Shown in pieces: positions 39,130 to 51,880 of a stretch of DNA of 64,000 nt (within the stretch, counting starts at the first letter, position 1; each line of letters starts with the position of its first letter). The DNA is from Chaunax sp. Z400. Lineage: Eukaryota > Chordata > Actinopteri > Lophiiformes > Chaunacidae. A model generated the notes under the pieces. The model had not been told where the DNA came from, did no database searches, and saw nothing but the letters and a program-made list of their open reading frames with translations. The translations under genes were made by a program, and so were the position numbers. The stretch is from NCBI GenBank assembly GCA_037577475.1, contig CM075194.1, positions 10,000,492-10,064,491 of the forward strand, in the 5' to 3' direction.

Positions 39130-39490
39130 AAAGGGCATTTCAGTTTCTCTAAAGGAGCAGACGGATATTCTCATTTTTAACATTTCATTTCAGTACTTTG
39201 TTGCATGATTATCAGCAGCTGAAATGTTGCGTTATTTCAGGGATTTGATTAATGTTTATATTTGCGCACGTTCATTTTGTCTGGAATTACGTAGGCACCT
39301 TAATTCCTCTGTAGAAAAAATGCCCAATTACCATAAAACGTATGAATGATAATTATGGAACAATGTAATGTCAATAGCCTTCTGATTAATCCCCTAGAAA
39401 ACAGCCAAATGTCTGGCTCAGAAACTCCAGAAGTGATAAGCAATGTCATTTCTTAATTATTAAGAGCCCCATTTTGCCACTGTCATGAGG
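39130..39490. promoter_or_regulatory. Candidate conserved non-coding element
   Basis: A long repeat-free stretch with many spaced ATTA/TAAT cores ('gatttgattaatg', 'ccaattacc', 'tgattaatcccc', 'cttaattatta') separated by GC-bearing words such as 'gcgcacgttc' and 'tacgtaggcacc'. This is the stretch in the window that most resembles known vertebrate CNEs by texture. Unverified. Confidence 0.3.
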
Positions 39491-41279
39491 AAATCTTTAA
39501 ACCTCCTTAACCACCAGTACATTTATGAAAGCATCTTTTTTTTCTTTCTTTTTTTACCCTCTCTCTCCATCACTCCTTTTGGAAGGAATTCAAGTCTAAT
39601 TACTCACAAGAGGGCATGTGTGCTTACAGTAGCACAAGAGGTGCTTGACAACAAAGTTTATTCTAACAGGCAGGAGTTTTTGAGAGGAACTGCAGATGTC
39701 CGAATGGGAACATGTGTGTGTGTGTGTGTGTGCCTGTGTCCCCATTGGTCTTTATGTATAAGTATACACACAGCCCTCATCATGCTTGTGTTTGTTTAGT
39801 GCATATTTTAAGATTTTATTTTTTCTTTAGGGTTTCAGAGCCAATAGAGCAGGTTTGTTTGTGGTCATCCATGACATAGCCTTGGGCCCACAGGCGATAG
39901 GTTCTTCAAACACTGACTTTTTTTCCCCCACCTTTCCCTTTCTTTCAGCAATGGACTGGGGAGAGGTCTGGTTAGTTGTGCTCAAATACAACATCACACA
40001 GTTTTACCTCAGGGCTTCCTCGCTGTCACCCAACAGCACCCTAAAGACCACTATTCTCCTTCTTATCCAAGACCTGAATTCTTCATTTGGTCACACTGCT
40101 TGCTTCTGAATAGTCACCTCTGAGGAGATTAACCCTTTCATTAAAAATGCCTGGCCAGGGTCAATCTACTGCCTGGCTCTGCAGTCCCTGCACCTTACTT
40201 TGATCTATCAACTATGGAGATATTATTAGCTAACTTTAAGCCGTGCCATGTGATTTGTTTTTGTAAATTTGTAGAAATTGTTCATAATCCTATTATGTGG
40301 CCAAGGAGCATACCTGCAGAAAATATATGAAGCCTTTGTTACATTCGGGAAGGCAGAGGGAAGAAAGTGAGTGCAGTGGCGGTACAGGAAAGGTTTGGGA
40401 TCTGTCCTAATCTTTTTGGCCAAGACCCTACGCCTTTGAGAGATAGCTGTCTCTGTATCCACTAAATTCGCTAACCAAGAATGGAAGAGCTAGAATCAAT
40501 ATTTACCCATTTCCCAACTCTTTCCACATCGTAAGTACACCTCTTTTGTTGCAGACAAGGAATAATTGTGACGTTACCAACCTTAGTCCCAGCAGCATGC
40601 ATTATCAGGAGGGTAATGTAATGCACATAACTAGGGGAAGAAGAGAAATCACAATTTTTACACCTCCCATCTCCCTTTCAGAGGCCAATACTTTGCAGAA
40701 CAAAAGTCAATGTCTCAGCCCAAATCTTGTCTGACAACGCGTAGCAGCCCGTGCTATTTTGGGGTCTTTGTGGTGCCAATCTTCTATCTCTCCTGTGACA
40801 TTTTTTCAAAGAAAGAGTAGATTTCCTAGAGACTCTGCCCTTTGCAACTTCCAGTGTATTCTTGCACACAGAGTAAGGACCCTCCTCCTCACTCTAATGC
40901 CGTCGCTCTCCGCAGTGACCTGAGAACAGGAAAATTAAGACAGCGTATCAGGATAAGAGCCCTATCTTTAGCTGGTGGAGTGAAAAGACATTATACAGAT
41001 GCTTAATTCCCAGTTACACATTTGGATTAAAAGGTGCAGAACCTGGGAAAATTCCGTCGAGTAACCATGCAGTAAACAATCGCTATATACAAATCATTGT
41101 AAAGCATTTGATAAAGATCTTTTATAATTTACAGAAATAATTAAATCTTACAACAACAATTTATAATTGTCTCTTTATTCACAAATCCCGCTCTTTAATA
41201 ATCCCGTGTTTAGTTCAATAATATACAGTTTTTACAAAAACATGCCTTAATGCATTTAATGTACCCATTTTAGATGGAC
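39491..41279. other. Unique non-coding DNA
   Basis: No gene is supported. A pyrimidine run lies at about 39537-39556 and a short TG array at 39712-39732. A good acceptor-like pyrimidine tract ends at about 39948 ('ctttctttcag'), followed by an open frame that stops at 40109 with no donor, so no exon is called. Confidence 0.5.
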
Positions 41280-41560
41280 TGCTTACTGGCAGGCCACCAA
41301 ATTCACATTAATTTGCAGCAGTGTTGGAGTGCACAGGTCCTATTATGGCCTGCTTTTATTCAGGGTGAAAAGCTGAGTCGTTCTAAATAACGCAGGTCTA
41401 ATTGGCTATGTTTTGCAGTTAATTTCCATAAAGAGCCTAGGAGACTGTCATCTCAGTTTGGGAGGACAAGGAGCTGGAGCCGGAGCCATGTACTTCAGCC
41501 AGCCGTTAATCAGGAAACACTTTCGCCTGCTTCACAAAGGGCAGAGGTCAAGGAGGAGGG
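41280..41560. promoter_or_regulatory. Candidate conserved non-coding element
   Basis: Repeat-free, balanced sequence with 'gtctaattgg', 'cagttaatttcc', 'cagccgttaatcagg' and a GGAGCTGGAGCCGGAGCC triplet-like run at about 41470-41487. Texture only. Confidence 0.27.
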
Positions 41561-43289
41561 GCTGACACCAACTCTGCATCAGAACACTATAATTGTAGGA
41601 GTGTAAATTGCTGAAGAAAAATGCCCCGTCTCTGAAATTCAGCGAAAACGCACGGTGAAGCTCTACCCTAAGGGTATAATGAAGGACAGTGTCTCTTTGT
41701 GTAAGCAGAAAAGTTAAACTTCAGAAACCTATTTGGCAGGGTTTAACCGAAGCAGATTTAAAGTCAGATTTAAAGTTCCTTTCTGCATTCAAATAATTAA
41801 CAACGTTCCAACAAATCATATCCAGAAACTTCCCATTTAATGTTGCAACGATTTGATGCAAAAGGAAACGGTAGCTGTAGCTGTCCTCTACTTCCCCAAA
41901 TATCTCCAAGCTCTCTGGTTTTAAAGTTCTGCCAGTGCCTCAACATCAATAAGAAGATAAGCTTGCCTTTGGTACTCCATTTGTGCTGTACTGTATCCTT
42001 GTTTGGGGCCGGACTCTCTCTCCTAATGTGGCGTGCTTGATCCCACAGCTGTGATTTTCCGGCTGCCACTTAGCATCCAGTGGCTCTGAGGGCATGAATA
42101 GAGGTGGTCTCAACAGAGTCAGGCCCCCTCATTTTATGGCTGCCTGTCTGTGGTCAACAGAAACTCTAGATCACAACAGCACCGCAAAAGGAGAGAAAGT
42201 CTAAATACATGCATACATAAACATAGGGAGATACATACATCTGTTCACTTTACACTGCTTCCCCACAAAGTAGATACAGTCTAACTGGCTTCATTTATTC
42301 ATTTTAAAGCAATCGTATCGGGTGCACGGACACTAACCCCATGTTGTATATATTTTAAGTGGCTTGCAAAGATTCAGAGGATGGCGCTGCCGTGTGCAGC
42401 TTTATGGGGACAATTAAATATAATGGACGAATAAATAATGTTAAAAAAAACTTTTAAAAAAACACCTGTGACCATTGGTGACAAGATGAGGCCCATTACT
42501 ATATTTTTTTGGGTGACAGTTCAGTGGTCTAGGTCCAGGATCAGCTGAATGAACATGGCAAGGTGGTAAGGATGCAACAAGAAATGCAATAATCTATTGA
42601 AAGTAATGACAAAGTGCATTCTTAATTCTTCATTATGCCGTCTAATCATTCTCATACTCATTTTGCACCATGAGAAATATCTATCCGATTTATCGGCAAC
42701 ATCTAATGATTAGAATCAACCAAGGAAGAGCAACACCAAGTAAACTGTGTTCTTTAGAAGCATGGATCTGACATAAAATCATTAAGAAGCAAATACTGCT
42801 TAGTCACACTGCTGCTGCATTTCTCTCCGTTGGACAAGTCCCATCCCGTTCTGGTTAACACATAAACAGTTGTCAGTGGCGTTGGCTCTGATTACTGTGT
42901 TTCTCTCAGGTTTTTTAAGGGTAGTCTCAGGAGGTCCACACTGATGACTGGTATTTGTAAGCTGTCAAAGTAAGCCAGAAGTGTCAACTAAAAGCAAAAA
43001 TCAATACAAGAAAATCAGTATGACAATTATGACATTAAAATTCTGATTTAGCATTAGTATGCTGCTGTTTTCCTTAAATATTGAGTCAAACAGTTGATAA
43101 GCATTGCTACAGGCAATGGTAATGGTAACTTCACATAAGGTATACTTGAAAGAATTAAATTTCATTTAAATCTTCATCAATAATTAATGTATCATCTATT
43201 ACTGCTTCATAAATCAGTAACAGACTATTAATAAAGTCATTTCGGTCCAGGTGCATTACTTTTTCAGAAGATGATTATCGAATGGAGGA
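41561..43289. other. Unique non-coding DNA
   Basis: No gene is supported. A 12-bp unit (CAGATTTAAAGT) is duplicated in tandem at about 41752-41776. Overlapping frames at 41797-42069 in both orientations are spurious. Confidence 0.5.
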
Positions 43290-43575
43290 GTCAAGGATTT
43301 GCAGCATTTCTGTTATTTGATTAATCTTTTGAGTTAGTTTGAATCAAAATGCCATAAATTCTCTGGTTCTCAAATGTCAATATTTGCAGCCTTCTTTGTG
43401 TTCTTTGATGGTGAATTTTCCCTTAACTTTGAGTTTTGGGATGTTAGTTGAACAGAACAAGATATTTTAATGACATGGAAATTTTGTTGTACTTAAATTC
43501 TTAATTTAGTCCATAAAATGTCACTTTATTGGGAAAGTAACTGGCAGATAAATTAATAATAGAATATTTTTATTT
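43290..43575 (-). repeat. Dispersed teleost repeat, family A, copy 3
   Basis: Reading the minus strand gives the same block order as 8091-8400 and 2985-3185. On the + strand it shows 'atttgattaatcttttgag', 'aattctctggttctcaaatg', 'tttgagttttgggatgttag' and 'agtccataaaatgtc'. It keeps the central 'ggttctcaaatg' part that copy 1 has lost. Diverged and non-coding. Confidence 0.75.
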
Positions 43576-44321
43576 GTTCTTGATAAAAGACAAACCTAAA
43601 AACATAATGAAAATATGTTTGTACCAATAAAATGGATTTTTCACATCCAGGCAAAAACATGTTCTTAATATTGTTTTCATGCTCATTTTTGAAGCATTTT
43701 TGATAAGGCCATTAGTTCCACCTTTAAAACCTTACGCCTTACCAAACTAAAATCTATATTTAAACACCCTGGGTCTCTCAGGTAAACACTGTTCAAACAC
43801 TGCTAGAAAACATGTTGAGTGATTTTGTTCTGTGACACAGCAACGCCTTACATAAACAGAAACCTTAGACAAAAAACGTCATATGTCAGAAGTCAGCGAT
43901 GATGAGATGCCATGAGGCCAAGACATGATATTTCCTCCTTGTCTCTCTTTCTGCTTGTCATTCATCTCCCACAATGTTTCAGAGAGATGACCCCTACCTC
44001 ACCCTTGGCGCAGGGTGTGAGCTGGGTGTCCCAGTCAGACCTGTCCTGCTGAATGCCTTATGACAGGTTGTTTGTGAAACTCTTGTGTTCTGTTTGTTCC
44101 CTCTCCCTTCCCCTGTCTTTGCTGACAGCGTCCCCATTGTGAATCCGAGGCGCCCTGCTTTATTTGGTCCGCCTCATTGGAGCCACTGTTAGTCCAAAGA
44201 GAGTTTGTACACACCTCTGCTCATTCTGTGGGAGCATCTGTTGACTTACCTCGCCATTGTTTAGTTTAATTTGTTTTGCCTATTAATTAACTTTTTCTGG
44301 GATGTTATGGGGTTTCATGTG

Positions 44322-44324
<3 letters not shown>
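43576..44324. other. Unique non-coding DNA
   Basis: Nothing recognised; 43980-44290 is GC-balanced and possibly conserved. Confidence 0.5.

Positions 44325-44410
<86 letters not shown>
44325..44410. repeat. (GT)43 microsatellite
   Basis: A perfect 86-bp GT array. Confidence 0.98.
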
Positions 44411-44412
<2 letters not shown>

Positions 44413-44589
44413 TTGAGCTACTAAGTATTTTTAGAGTAAAACATACATAAAAATGTACTGTATGCAACATGATCTTATGGGTTTTTTCATACATACAAAT
44501 CAATGATTTGGGGGTGCATTGATTAAAAATACAACACAATCCAGCGTCATGTCTTTATCCAGTCATCTACCTACAGTAATTCCACCCTT

Positions 44590-44900
44590 TTCCCTCCGAT
44601 TCCCCATCATCTCCTGTTCCTAACATCAGCGGGGAGTGTGGCTAATTTACGAGCGTGGGCAATGCCAACATACCCTCTGAGGAGGGCCTGTTTTAACACC
44701 TCCAAATGCTGTAATGCATCCCAGCTGACCTTAATTATAAAAGCATGTGCCTCCCCTGTGCCTACCCCCCTACCCCCCCTATATACAATCCTCAAAGCTG
44801 ATGGTGTGAGCCAGTGTTCGTACCTGCAGAGAACAACACAGCAGCAGCCGCGACAGCAGCTCAATGTTAATAGTTGCATCCTGAGAGGAAATCAATAAAG
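44590..44900. promoter_or_regulatory. Candidate conserved non-coding element
   Basis: Repeat-free block with 'gtggctaatttacgagcg', 'gtaatgcatcccagctgacc' and 'ttaattataaaagc'. Opposed overlapping frames of 86 and 90 codons cover the same bases and so cannot both be coding; neither has a motif. A C-run pair (CCCCCC) lies at about 44765-44778. Confidence 0.28.
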
Positions 44901-45129
44901 CTATAAAGGGTGATATCACAGTGTGTCTGGGCCCCAATGCCCTCCCTCCCTCGATGGGACCTGTTTATGAGGGGGTCTTGTGGTCGGTGGAAGCAAATGA
45001 AAGGTCAGTGGTATGAGGTTTTGATCCAAGGATGAGGCACCCTCCTTGGGAGTGTGGGGTAAATGGTGAAGTGGGACCCCTGACTCATCTGCAGAAGGAG
45101 AGGATCTTTTAGAGGGCTTATAGCGGGTG

Positions 45130-45510
45130 TGTGTTGTCAAGGCAATGAAGCATTAGTGCCTGCAAAGGCCCATCGAAGCCGCCTGGTTACGATCAGAGGA
45201 GAATTCAGGAGGTAAAACGGGCCTTACTAAACTGCTGATGAACCGAGGGAGATATTAAAAGACAGACTCTCCCTCTTCTTCTGTCTATATTGCAGATTTT
45301 TGCCCATAATATTGATATACGCACAGCACGGGGCTCTAGCATCATTGGCCTGATAAACTGCTCACACAATAGATAATCTTTTATGTACCTCCCGTGCACA
45401 GCACAAATATTATGACTATTAGTACATTAATTAACTCACTGGCCTGGGGGTCCTCTGCCCAGCCAAGGTTAAGAGCTTCTTTAATTAAAGATCAATACAG
45501 TTTTGCAGTA
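45130..45510. promoter_or_regulatory. Candidate conserved non-coding element
   Basis: A long balanced, repeat-free block with clustered 'attaattaac', 'tctttaattaaagatc', 'cctgataaactg' and CpG-bearing words ('gatatacgcacagcacgg'). TTTAATTAAA is palindromic. Texture is typical of developmental enhancers; conservation unknown. Confidence 0.3.
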
Positions 45511-47499
45511 TATTTCTACAGCACCAAAGGAGAAATGGAGCTCTTTCCTATCTACATGTCAGAATGATAAAGAAGCTCACGAGATATGTATAGACAGAGA
45601 TTCAAAGTGCAAAATGAGACCATTTGCAAGTATAGAACTGTGAGCTGATGTATGTCAAGTGTTGAAATGATGGTGTGAAAGTCATTAATACCTTCTTTAT
45701 TGATTGACTCAGTTTTTCGTGATAATATGAGTTCACCTTTCTGCAGGTCTGATCTTGAAATACACAAATTAGCCATTGGGATCAGAATGGGTCTGTAAAA
45801 AAAGAAAAAATCAAACCAGTCTTTCAGTCTTTGCTGATACTCGCCTGTCTAGCATCACTTACTAACAAACCTGTGCACAGTGCAAAAGAGATGAGCAGCC
45901 ATAGTGATGGTTGAGATCAAAGACCATTCGCTCTACTCCCATCCAGGTGTGTATACACCATAGGATTTAGTCCTTGTTTGTAGAGGTAAAGATGGCAGGG
46001 CCCCAAGAGCACACCTTCACGCTCAAGCTTCCAAATCTCCCCTCAGATCACTGTAATCTGCTTGGATTATGTTTGACAGGACAGGGCTCCTCCTGCACCC
46101 CTGTCTGTTGTGGTGTACAGCCCACAAAGGGTGGCTACAGCCAAAAAAAAAACCCAACCCTAGACCCAGACCAAGCAACAACCTGCCTCCATCCAAAAGA
46201 TGCTTGAGAACATAGACCTTTTAACTGATTAAGAACACACATGTTGTATCTGTAGCATGTTTTATTTTCAGTGTATGCATTTTCTGGCACTCTAATTTAT
46301 TTTATTTTTTTCTTAAATTCCCCTTTTAGCAGTTTAGGAGCAAATGGGTCATATGAATTTTAGAATATTCAATATCTTTAAAAAAAAATATTAATTTTTT
46401 TTTTTAAAAACCTTCACCCAGTTGCTATGTTTTTTTTTATTTATAACCTTTTTATACATAGCCTGAGCTTAACATTTCACATTAGATGCTATGTAGGAAG
46501 GGTAAACATTATATCAATTAACATATAGTACAACAACTGATTCTGCCACACAAAATAATTGATATAGATCAAATGAGTGTTTTATGTTTGTTTTTATCTT
46601 GAGTATAAATATTAAGGTGACACTTGGTCCAATGATCAAGTTTCTGTAAATATCACTGGTGCCCTTATAAAGCTGACAACTCACTGGTCCATTTGCAAAT
46701 AACACTGTTGCTACTTATTCTCACACGTTGTGTATTACAGGCCAGACATGAGGGTTGTAACTGAAGACGGACCAATAGGATTCTGATTTATTAGTCCGAG
46801 GTACCCAGGGGGAAGCCACTCATGAACACATACAACCTATTATGCATTCTCTCTCTCACACGCACACTTTAGTACACTAACAACTCCACTGGAGATGTGA
46901 TGGATAAGGATCCCACTCTTATCAATGCTGCACCTCGCCCTGGCTTAGTCCACCTGGGTCTCTCTAGGCCTGTTGACCAGTCTCTCTCCAAAACCCTGCT
47001 TCCTCTCCCTCCCACTAACGCCCACACCCCATAGCCACACAAGACTAAGACAGGTTAAACAGTTAAACACCAGCAAATCCAGCACTGCCCTGTGGGAAAT
47101 TTGCTTCTAATCCCTAACTTATAGGCACAGAATCAAAGCCAAAAAGCCTGAGCAACAAATCTGATCCTCCCCCTAACAATCTTAGGCCTCCAGGGAGGGC
47201 AAGGAGAAGCTCCACAGACAAGGCTGAGATGGATAAATACCTAAATGATGAGACAGTCTGGGGACAAGGGAGTAGTGTCTGGCTATGGCCGTTCACCTCC
47301 AATTTGGCATCCGCGCAATGAAAGGCAATTGGGTGGCAGCCCCCACACAGCAGCCAATCCTTATTATTATATGTTGAAGTGTGGCTTGGGCAATGATTAA
47401 TGGCAGTGTCAGGGTGAAAACAAAGCACAGCTAAAGTTATCTCCAATCCACCTGCTCCTGTGGCCCGATTGGAAGAGAATGGAAAAGAGCGCAAGCAGC
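45511..47499. other. Unique non-coding DNA
   Basis: No gene is supported. An A-rich/T-rich inverted tract at about 46375-46410 (A9 TATTAA T11 AAA) could form an AT cruciform. The 129-codon minus frame at 47114-47503 has no motif. Confidence 0.5.
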
Positions 47500-47590
47500 A
47501 CATGGGTTGATAATGGGAAAGAGAATAGAAGGGAGAAAGGCGAGGGGAGAGGGGAGAGGATGGGATGGGAGATATAGTAAAGGGGACTTA
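47500..47590. repeat. Polypurine tract
   Basis: An almost uninterrupted G/A strand built of GGGAGA, GGGGAGA and GGATGGGA words. It is a potential triplex-forming tract. The minus serine/proline/leucine frames over it are spurious. Confidence 0.8.
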
Positions 47591-47859
47591 CTGACCACAG
47601 CAAGGTGACAATAACTTTGAGAAACATGGGCATACACAGAAAGGAATGTAAAAAATGTAAGTCTGTGCACTGTGTGCTACAAATTCTATTTTACATTCAA
47701 GATCAAAATAATTCCTAACAACCTGACAGGGATTTATTCTTTGCATCTGTAAACTAACCAAATGCCAACTTGCAGGTATTTTCCATATGAGGTGTGAACA
47801 AGTAGCTTGTGGCATGCCTCGGTGATTGATTTGATAGACAGATGGACTTTCATGGCATC

Positions 47860-48050
47860 TGTGTTTGTTACATCCAGGCCCACTGTCCCCTGCTGTATTG
47901 GTGTTGACATTTATGAGACATGTCGGAGGGGGCCTGCTAGACCTCGCTAATGAGAGGGCTGTGGCTGACAGGAGGTAGTAAAGCCTGACACTGCCATCCA
48001 GAGGCTAATTAAAGAAATGCACCTTTGGTGTGGCAATGAATGGTCATACA
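47860..48050. promoter_or_regulatory. Candidate conserved non-coding element
   Basis: Repeat-free, GC-balanced, with 'cctcgctaatgagagg', 'gaggctaattaaagaaatgc' and 'tttatgagacatgtcggagg'. Texture only. Confidence 0.27.
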
Positions 48051-51000
48051 TACACTTGTGCTATTCATGGGATTGTTTGATGATGTGCTAAATTGGATTG
48101 CTTAAATATTATCGGAGACACTGCACTTAAGCCAAGCTTGAAAAGATCAATAACATAATAGACAATCAACATCTCATGTCTTCCTTACAAAAGGCCAGTG
48201 ACGCATCAGTTATGGTATTGTGCATGGGAACTCTAAGGTGTGCCTGTAATTACAAGTGTGATCTGCCTTAAGTGCAACAGTGAGCCAGTGTGCCAACCTC
48301 ACCGTCAAACACAATCCTCCAATTCAGGTCACTGTGTGACAGTGAGTCGCAGGCACCACAACAACTTGTAAGAAGACATCTGTGGAGTGGAACTGGCCTA
48401 GATAATCTCACAGTGTGTTACAGTTATTCCATTTATGCATGCAACTCAGCTGTGAGTCGCAGGAGACAACCCTCACTCACACGTTTATTCGAGCAGAAGG
48501 GGAAATTGTGATTAGTAACCTGCTCTCATCCAGAGAATAGGGATGAGGACACAATCTGATATCATAAGAATCAATGCAAATGGAGACACAGTCATCTTTT
48601 CCAGTGTTAAAGCCCTTTAAAATAATGTCTGGTCCTCTCTGATGTTGAAAAGTGACAAAACAAAACAAAAATACACCACATGTATAATGTAATCACCACA
48701 ACATAACCAAAACAAGCTACCCGAGAAGAATTTTGTGAAATATATAGATCTGTTTGCACTGTCCTCTAAACCTGCAGAAAAAAAACTCACACAAAGTTTC
48801 ATTTTGACCCATGTGAGGGCCGAGACTTGCTCCATCAAAACCAGGAAATGAAAGTGCACCACCCTTGGCTTCACTAATAAATGTCTCTGCACTTTCCAAA
48901 GAACCCCTTGGTGCATCTATAATATATGCACCCTGGCCATCCGAGGTCTGATGTGATACACAGTTTTCTGTATATGTATGTCAGAAAAATGTGTCTAAAA
49001 GAGTTTAATGTACATGCAAGATACTTCATACTAATTTTTTTTGTCAATATCTACATCTATAAATCATTCTGTGGGTTAAATTCATGTGACACAACTTGCA
49101 TCAATGAATCTGCAGCTTCAAGACTAGACTGGTTTAAAGCAGAGTTAAAACTAAGGTAAGGTGTTCCCCATCGGAGCACATAGGACGTCAATACTTGCTA
49201 TGATCTTCAGTAATTAATATAGTAGTAGCCCAAACTCATGAAATGCCTTTGTCAAATTTCGGTGTATATTAACAATCCCTTGAAAGGGGCACCAGAATCA
49301 CAGTGGGTTCTCAAACACAACTTCCTCATTTTTCGTTGTGGGGTGCCATCTATGCAGTGCCTGGTGTGTTCAAGACTGGGCATTTCTGGTCTTTAAATCA
49401 TTAGGATCTCTCAAAAGGTCATGACCAGGTGTAAGGTGCAACATCAAGCTGAAAATAAGCAGCACTCACAATAAATTAGACCTCAAGAAAACTGAGATTT
49501 CTCTGTAAGGAACTTGTCAATCATTTCCATTAAACAATGTTTTGTCATTTTTTGGTGAACACTTGTTTTGAGACTCCAAACTGACTTCTCCAACTGTATG
49601 CTTTATTTGACAGTTCCAATCATGTAACACTACATCTTTCAGCGATAGACGTGCCAAGGGTGTCTTCCCTGTGTAGTTTTCCTGTAGCAGTGTAATCTGT
49701 GGAGGAAACAGTCGTGTTTTTTAATGAGAAGCCATGGTCTCCTCTTCTTCATAACAGCTACTGTCTGTCTGTAGCACAGTGCAGCACAGCACAGCATGCT
49801 CCAGTGAAATGTGGTCTGTCTATGAGGGATTGCCGGGGCCACTTTGAAGTACTGAGCTGGAGCTGTTTCCTTTGTGTGTAACAACACAAAAAAATCAAAC
49901 CTAAAACCAAAACACCCATAAGAATACCTGAAAGGGGCACAATATAAAGTGCCATATGTATATGACGCTTTACACATTTCTTTTTTGTTTCATCCCCTCC
50001 CCTCTGCCATGATTATGCATGTCTTCTGTGAAGAGCTGCACTGCGTCTGGAGAGCCCCTTGAATGGAAATTGTGAGGTACAGAAAGGCACATTAAAATCC
50101 TCTAAAGCTCTCAAACGAACAACCCAGGGACAAAACATGAATTCCATGCGGTTTCTTCCCTTGTAGTGGTGCAGCACAGACAAGCTCACATTTAGCACTG
50201 GCTGCCATCTCAGACAGTGGGTCCAGTGGGATGTGTAGCTATGTGTTTATCAGAAGATGAACTTCCTCTAATAATGTGGCACGTTTTCCCCCGATTGTCT
50301 CCTCCCTCCCTCTTCCTACCTACATCTCCTCTTAGATTGTAGTTGAAGGTGACGCACCCGAGTTCAGAGAGCAAGAGGAGCAGCCGGCGCCTGAGTCACA
50401 CAAAGCTCTGCTCTTTGGGAGCTAAGGGTTTTCTCCCTGTATAGATGCTGTGGCACACTTACAATGGTGAGAATGAACAATGTGTGATCATATACTTTAT
50501 ATGATCATGGCCTACATAGTAACTGTGTTTGGAAACTTGACTACAGAATATCATATTAGTTGCTTGTAAGTCACCTAAAGTTATATTCACCAGAGAAATG
50601 GAAGAATCATAAAACTGTTAAGGGCCACTTACATGAACATAAAACATGGCAGTCTAACACATTTTGTCTTATGAGCAAAACAATCAGTTGATAATGTGTT
50701 ATGTCCAATTAAGTAAAATTCATGTTTAAATTGTTCCCAGATTGCTCCTGCCCCACTGTTTCCCCCAAATTGCCCCTCCTAATAGATTTCTCCGAGATAT
50801 TATAACTTATATATAATAAACATCATCTGCATCATGTGTTTAAAGAGTTTTCCATATATTTGATTAGCATTCCCTCCCACAAATTGCTAGTTAAAGTAAT
50901 AAAACATAAAATAAAAAGTGGCGCAAATTTCTTTTACAGTTCTAAACCTCATCACTATTTCTTTGCATACACAGTTTTAACACAGTTCATGTTATTGCTT

Positions 51001-51540
51001 CCATACCTCTGACATTCAATCACCCAATAAATAAACCATATCAGTTCTATATCAGCAAACACATGTATAAATCACAAAACAATACAAGATCTGAATACAC
51101 CATTAAACAGTGTTGAGTTACCACAACTGCCATTTTCAGCTTCCAAAACAAAACATTAGTGCAGTTGAATACAGTATCAATGGTGCTCTCTAGTGGGCAT
51201 TTAATTCACTGCCACAATTCTACTAAGCCCATAAATACATCCATAAATTAGATGCAGCAAACAGTTCTGGTTCTGAATAGTTTGGAAACGGCAGATGTTA
51301 CATGAACATGTTTGTTTTTATGTTATGAAGCACAATTTAAAATGGAATAACTAGAAGGGCACTCGGTGGAGCACATACTGCACCTCCACAAAGGCCCAAC
51401 AGTCCTTTTGAATTAAATAAAGCACTAATCCAAATTACAATTATTAACCTTAACTAATAAGGTAAGGTTACACGTTGAAATTACACTCATAAGGTTACTT
51501 TAATAATGTTAAAGAAATTTTTTAAAAATTGATGCACCCA
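48051..51540. other. Unique non-coding DNA, 3.5 kb
   Basis: No gene is supported. It contains a perfect short hairpin TCACTGT-GTG-ACAGTGA at 48329-48345; the adjacent word 'gtgagtcgcagg' occurs twice (about 48342 and 48453). Short GCACAGCACAGC repeats lie near 49780-49800. From about 50470 the composition becomes AT-rich. Confidence 0.5.
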
Positions 51541-51880
51541 TTTATCTGGATCCACTCAAAAAGTGTTATGTTTTCATCCTTGGCACATGGTCCACAACTC
51601 CACCCAGTTTCATGGTAATCAGTCAAGAATTGTAGGCGTAATTGACAAAAACTCTCAAAAGAGCCAATGTTTAAAAATGTGGGGGAAAAAACTCCTGAAC
51701 CTCCCTCTTTATCTGGAACTACTCCAAAATGTAACGGTTTCTTCCTTGCTACACGCCCAAACCTTCGACCAAGTTTCCTGAAAATTCATCAAGACGTTTT
51801 TGTGTAATCCTTCTAAGAGACAAACAAACCAACAAACAGATGCTGCTGAAAACCAGCTTGGCAGAGGTTATAATGATGAC
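51541..51880 (+). repeat. Dispersed teleost repeat, family E, two tandem units
   Basis: Two related units begin with TTTATCTGGA at 51541 and 51708 (period 167 bp). Each has 'ttcatccttggcaca'/'cttccttgctacac', then 'acccagtttcatggtaatca'/'accaagtttcctgaaaattc'. The second ends in 'tttttgtgtaatcc', a run of ACAAACAAACC and 'ttggcagaggttataat'. From memory this is the terminal part of a very abundant percomorph repeat with GGCGGAGGT-like ends. An opposed copy lies at 54035-54250. Class undetermined. Confidence 0.7.

Noticed and set aside
39949..40109. Open frame after a strong-looking 'ctttctttcag' acceptor
   Set aside because: It ends in a stop without a donor or nearby poly-A signal, and no family is recognised.
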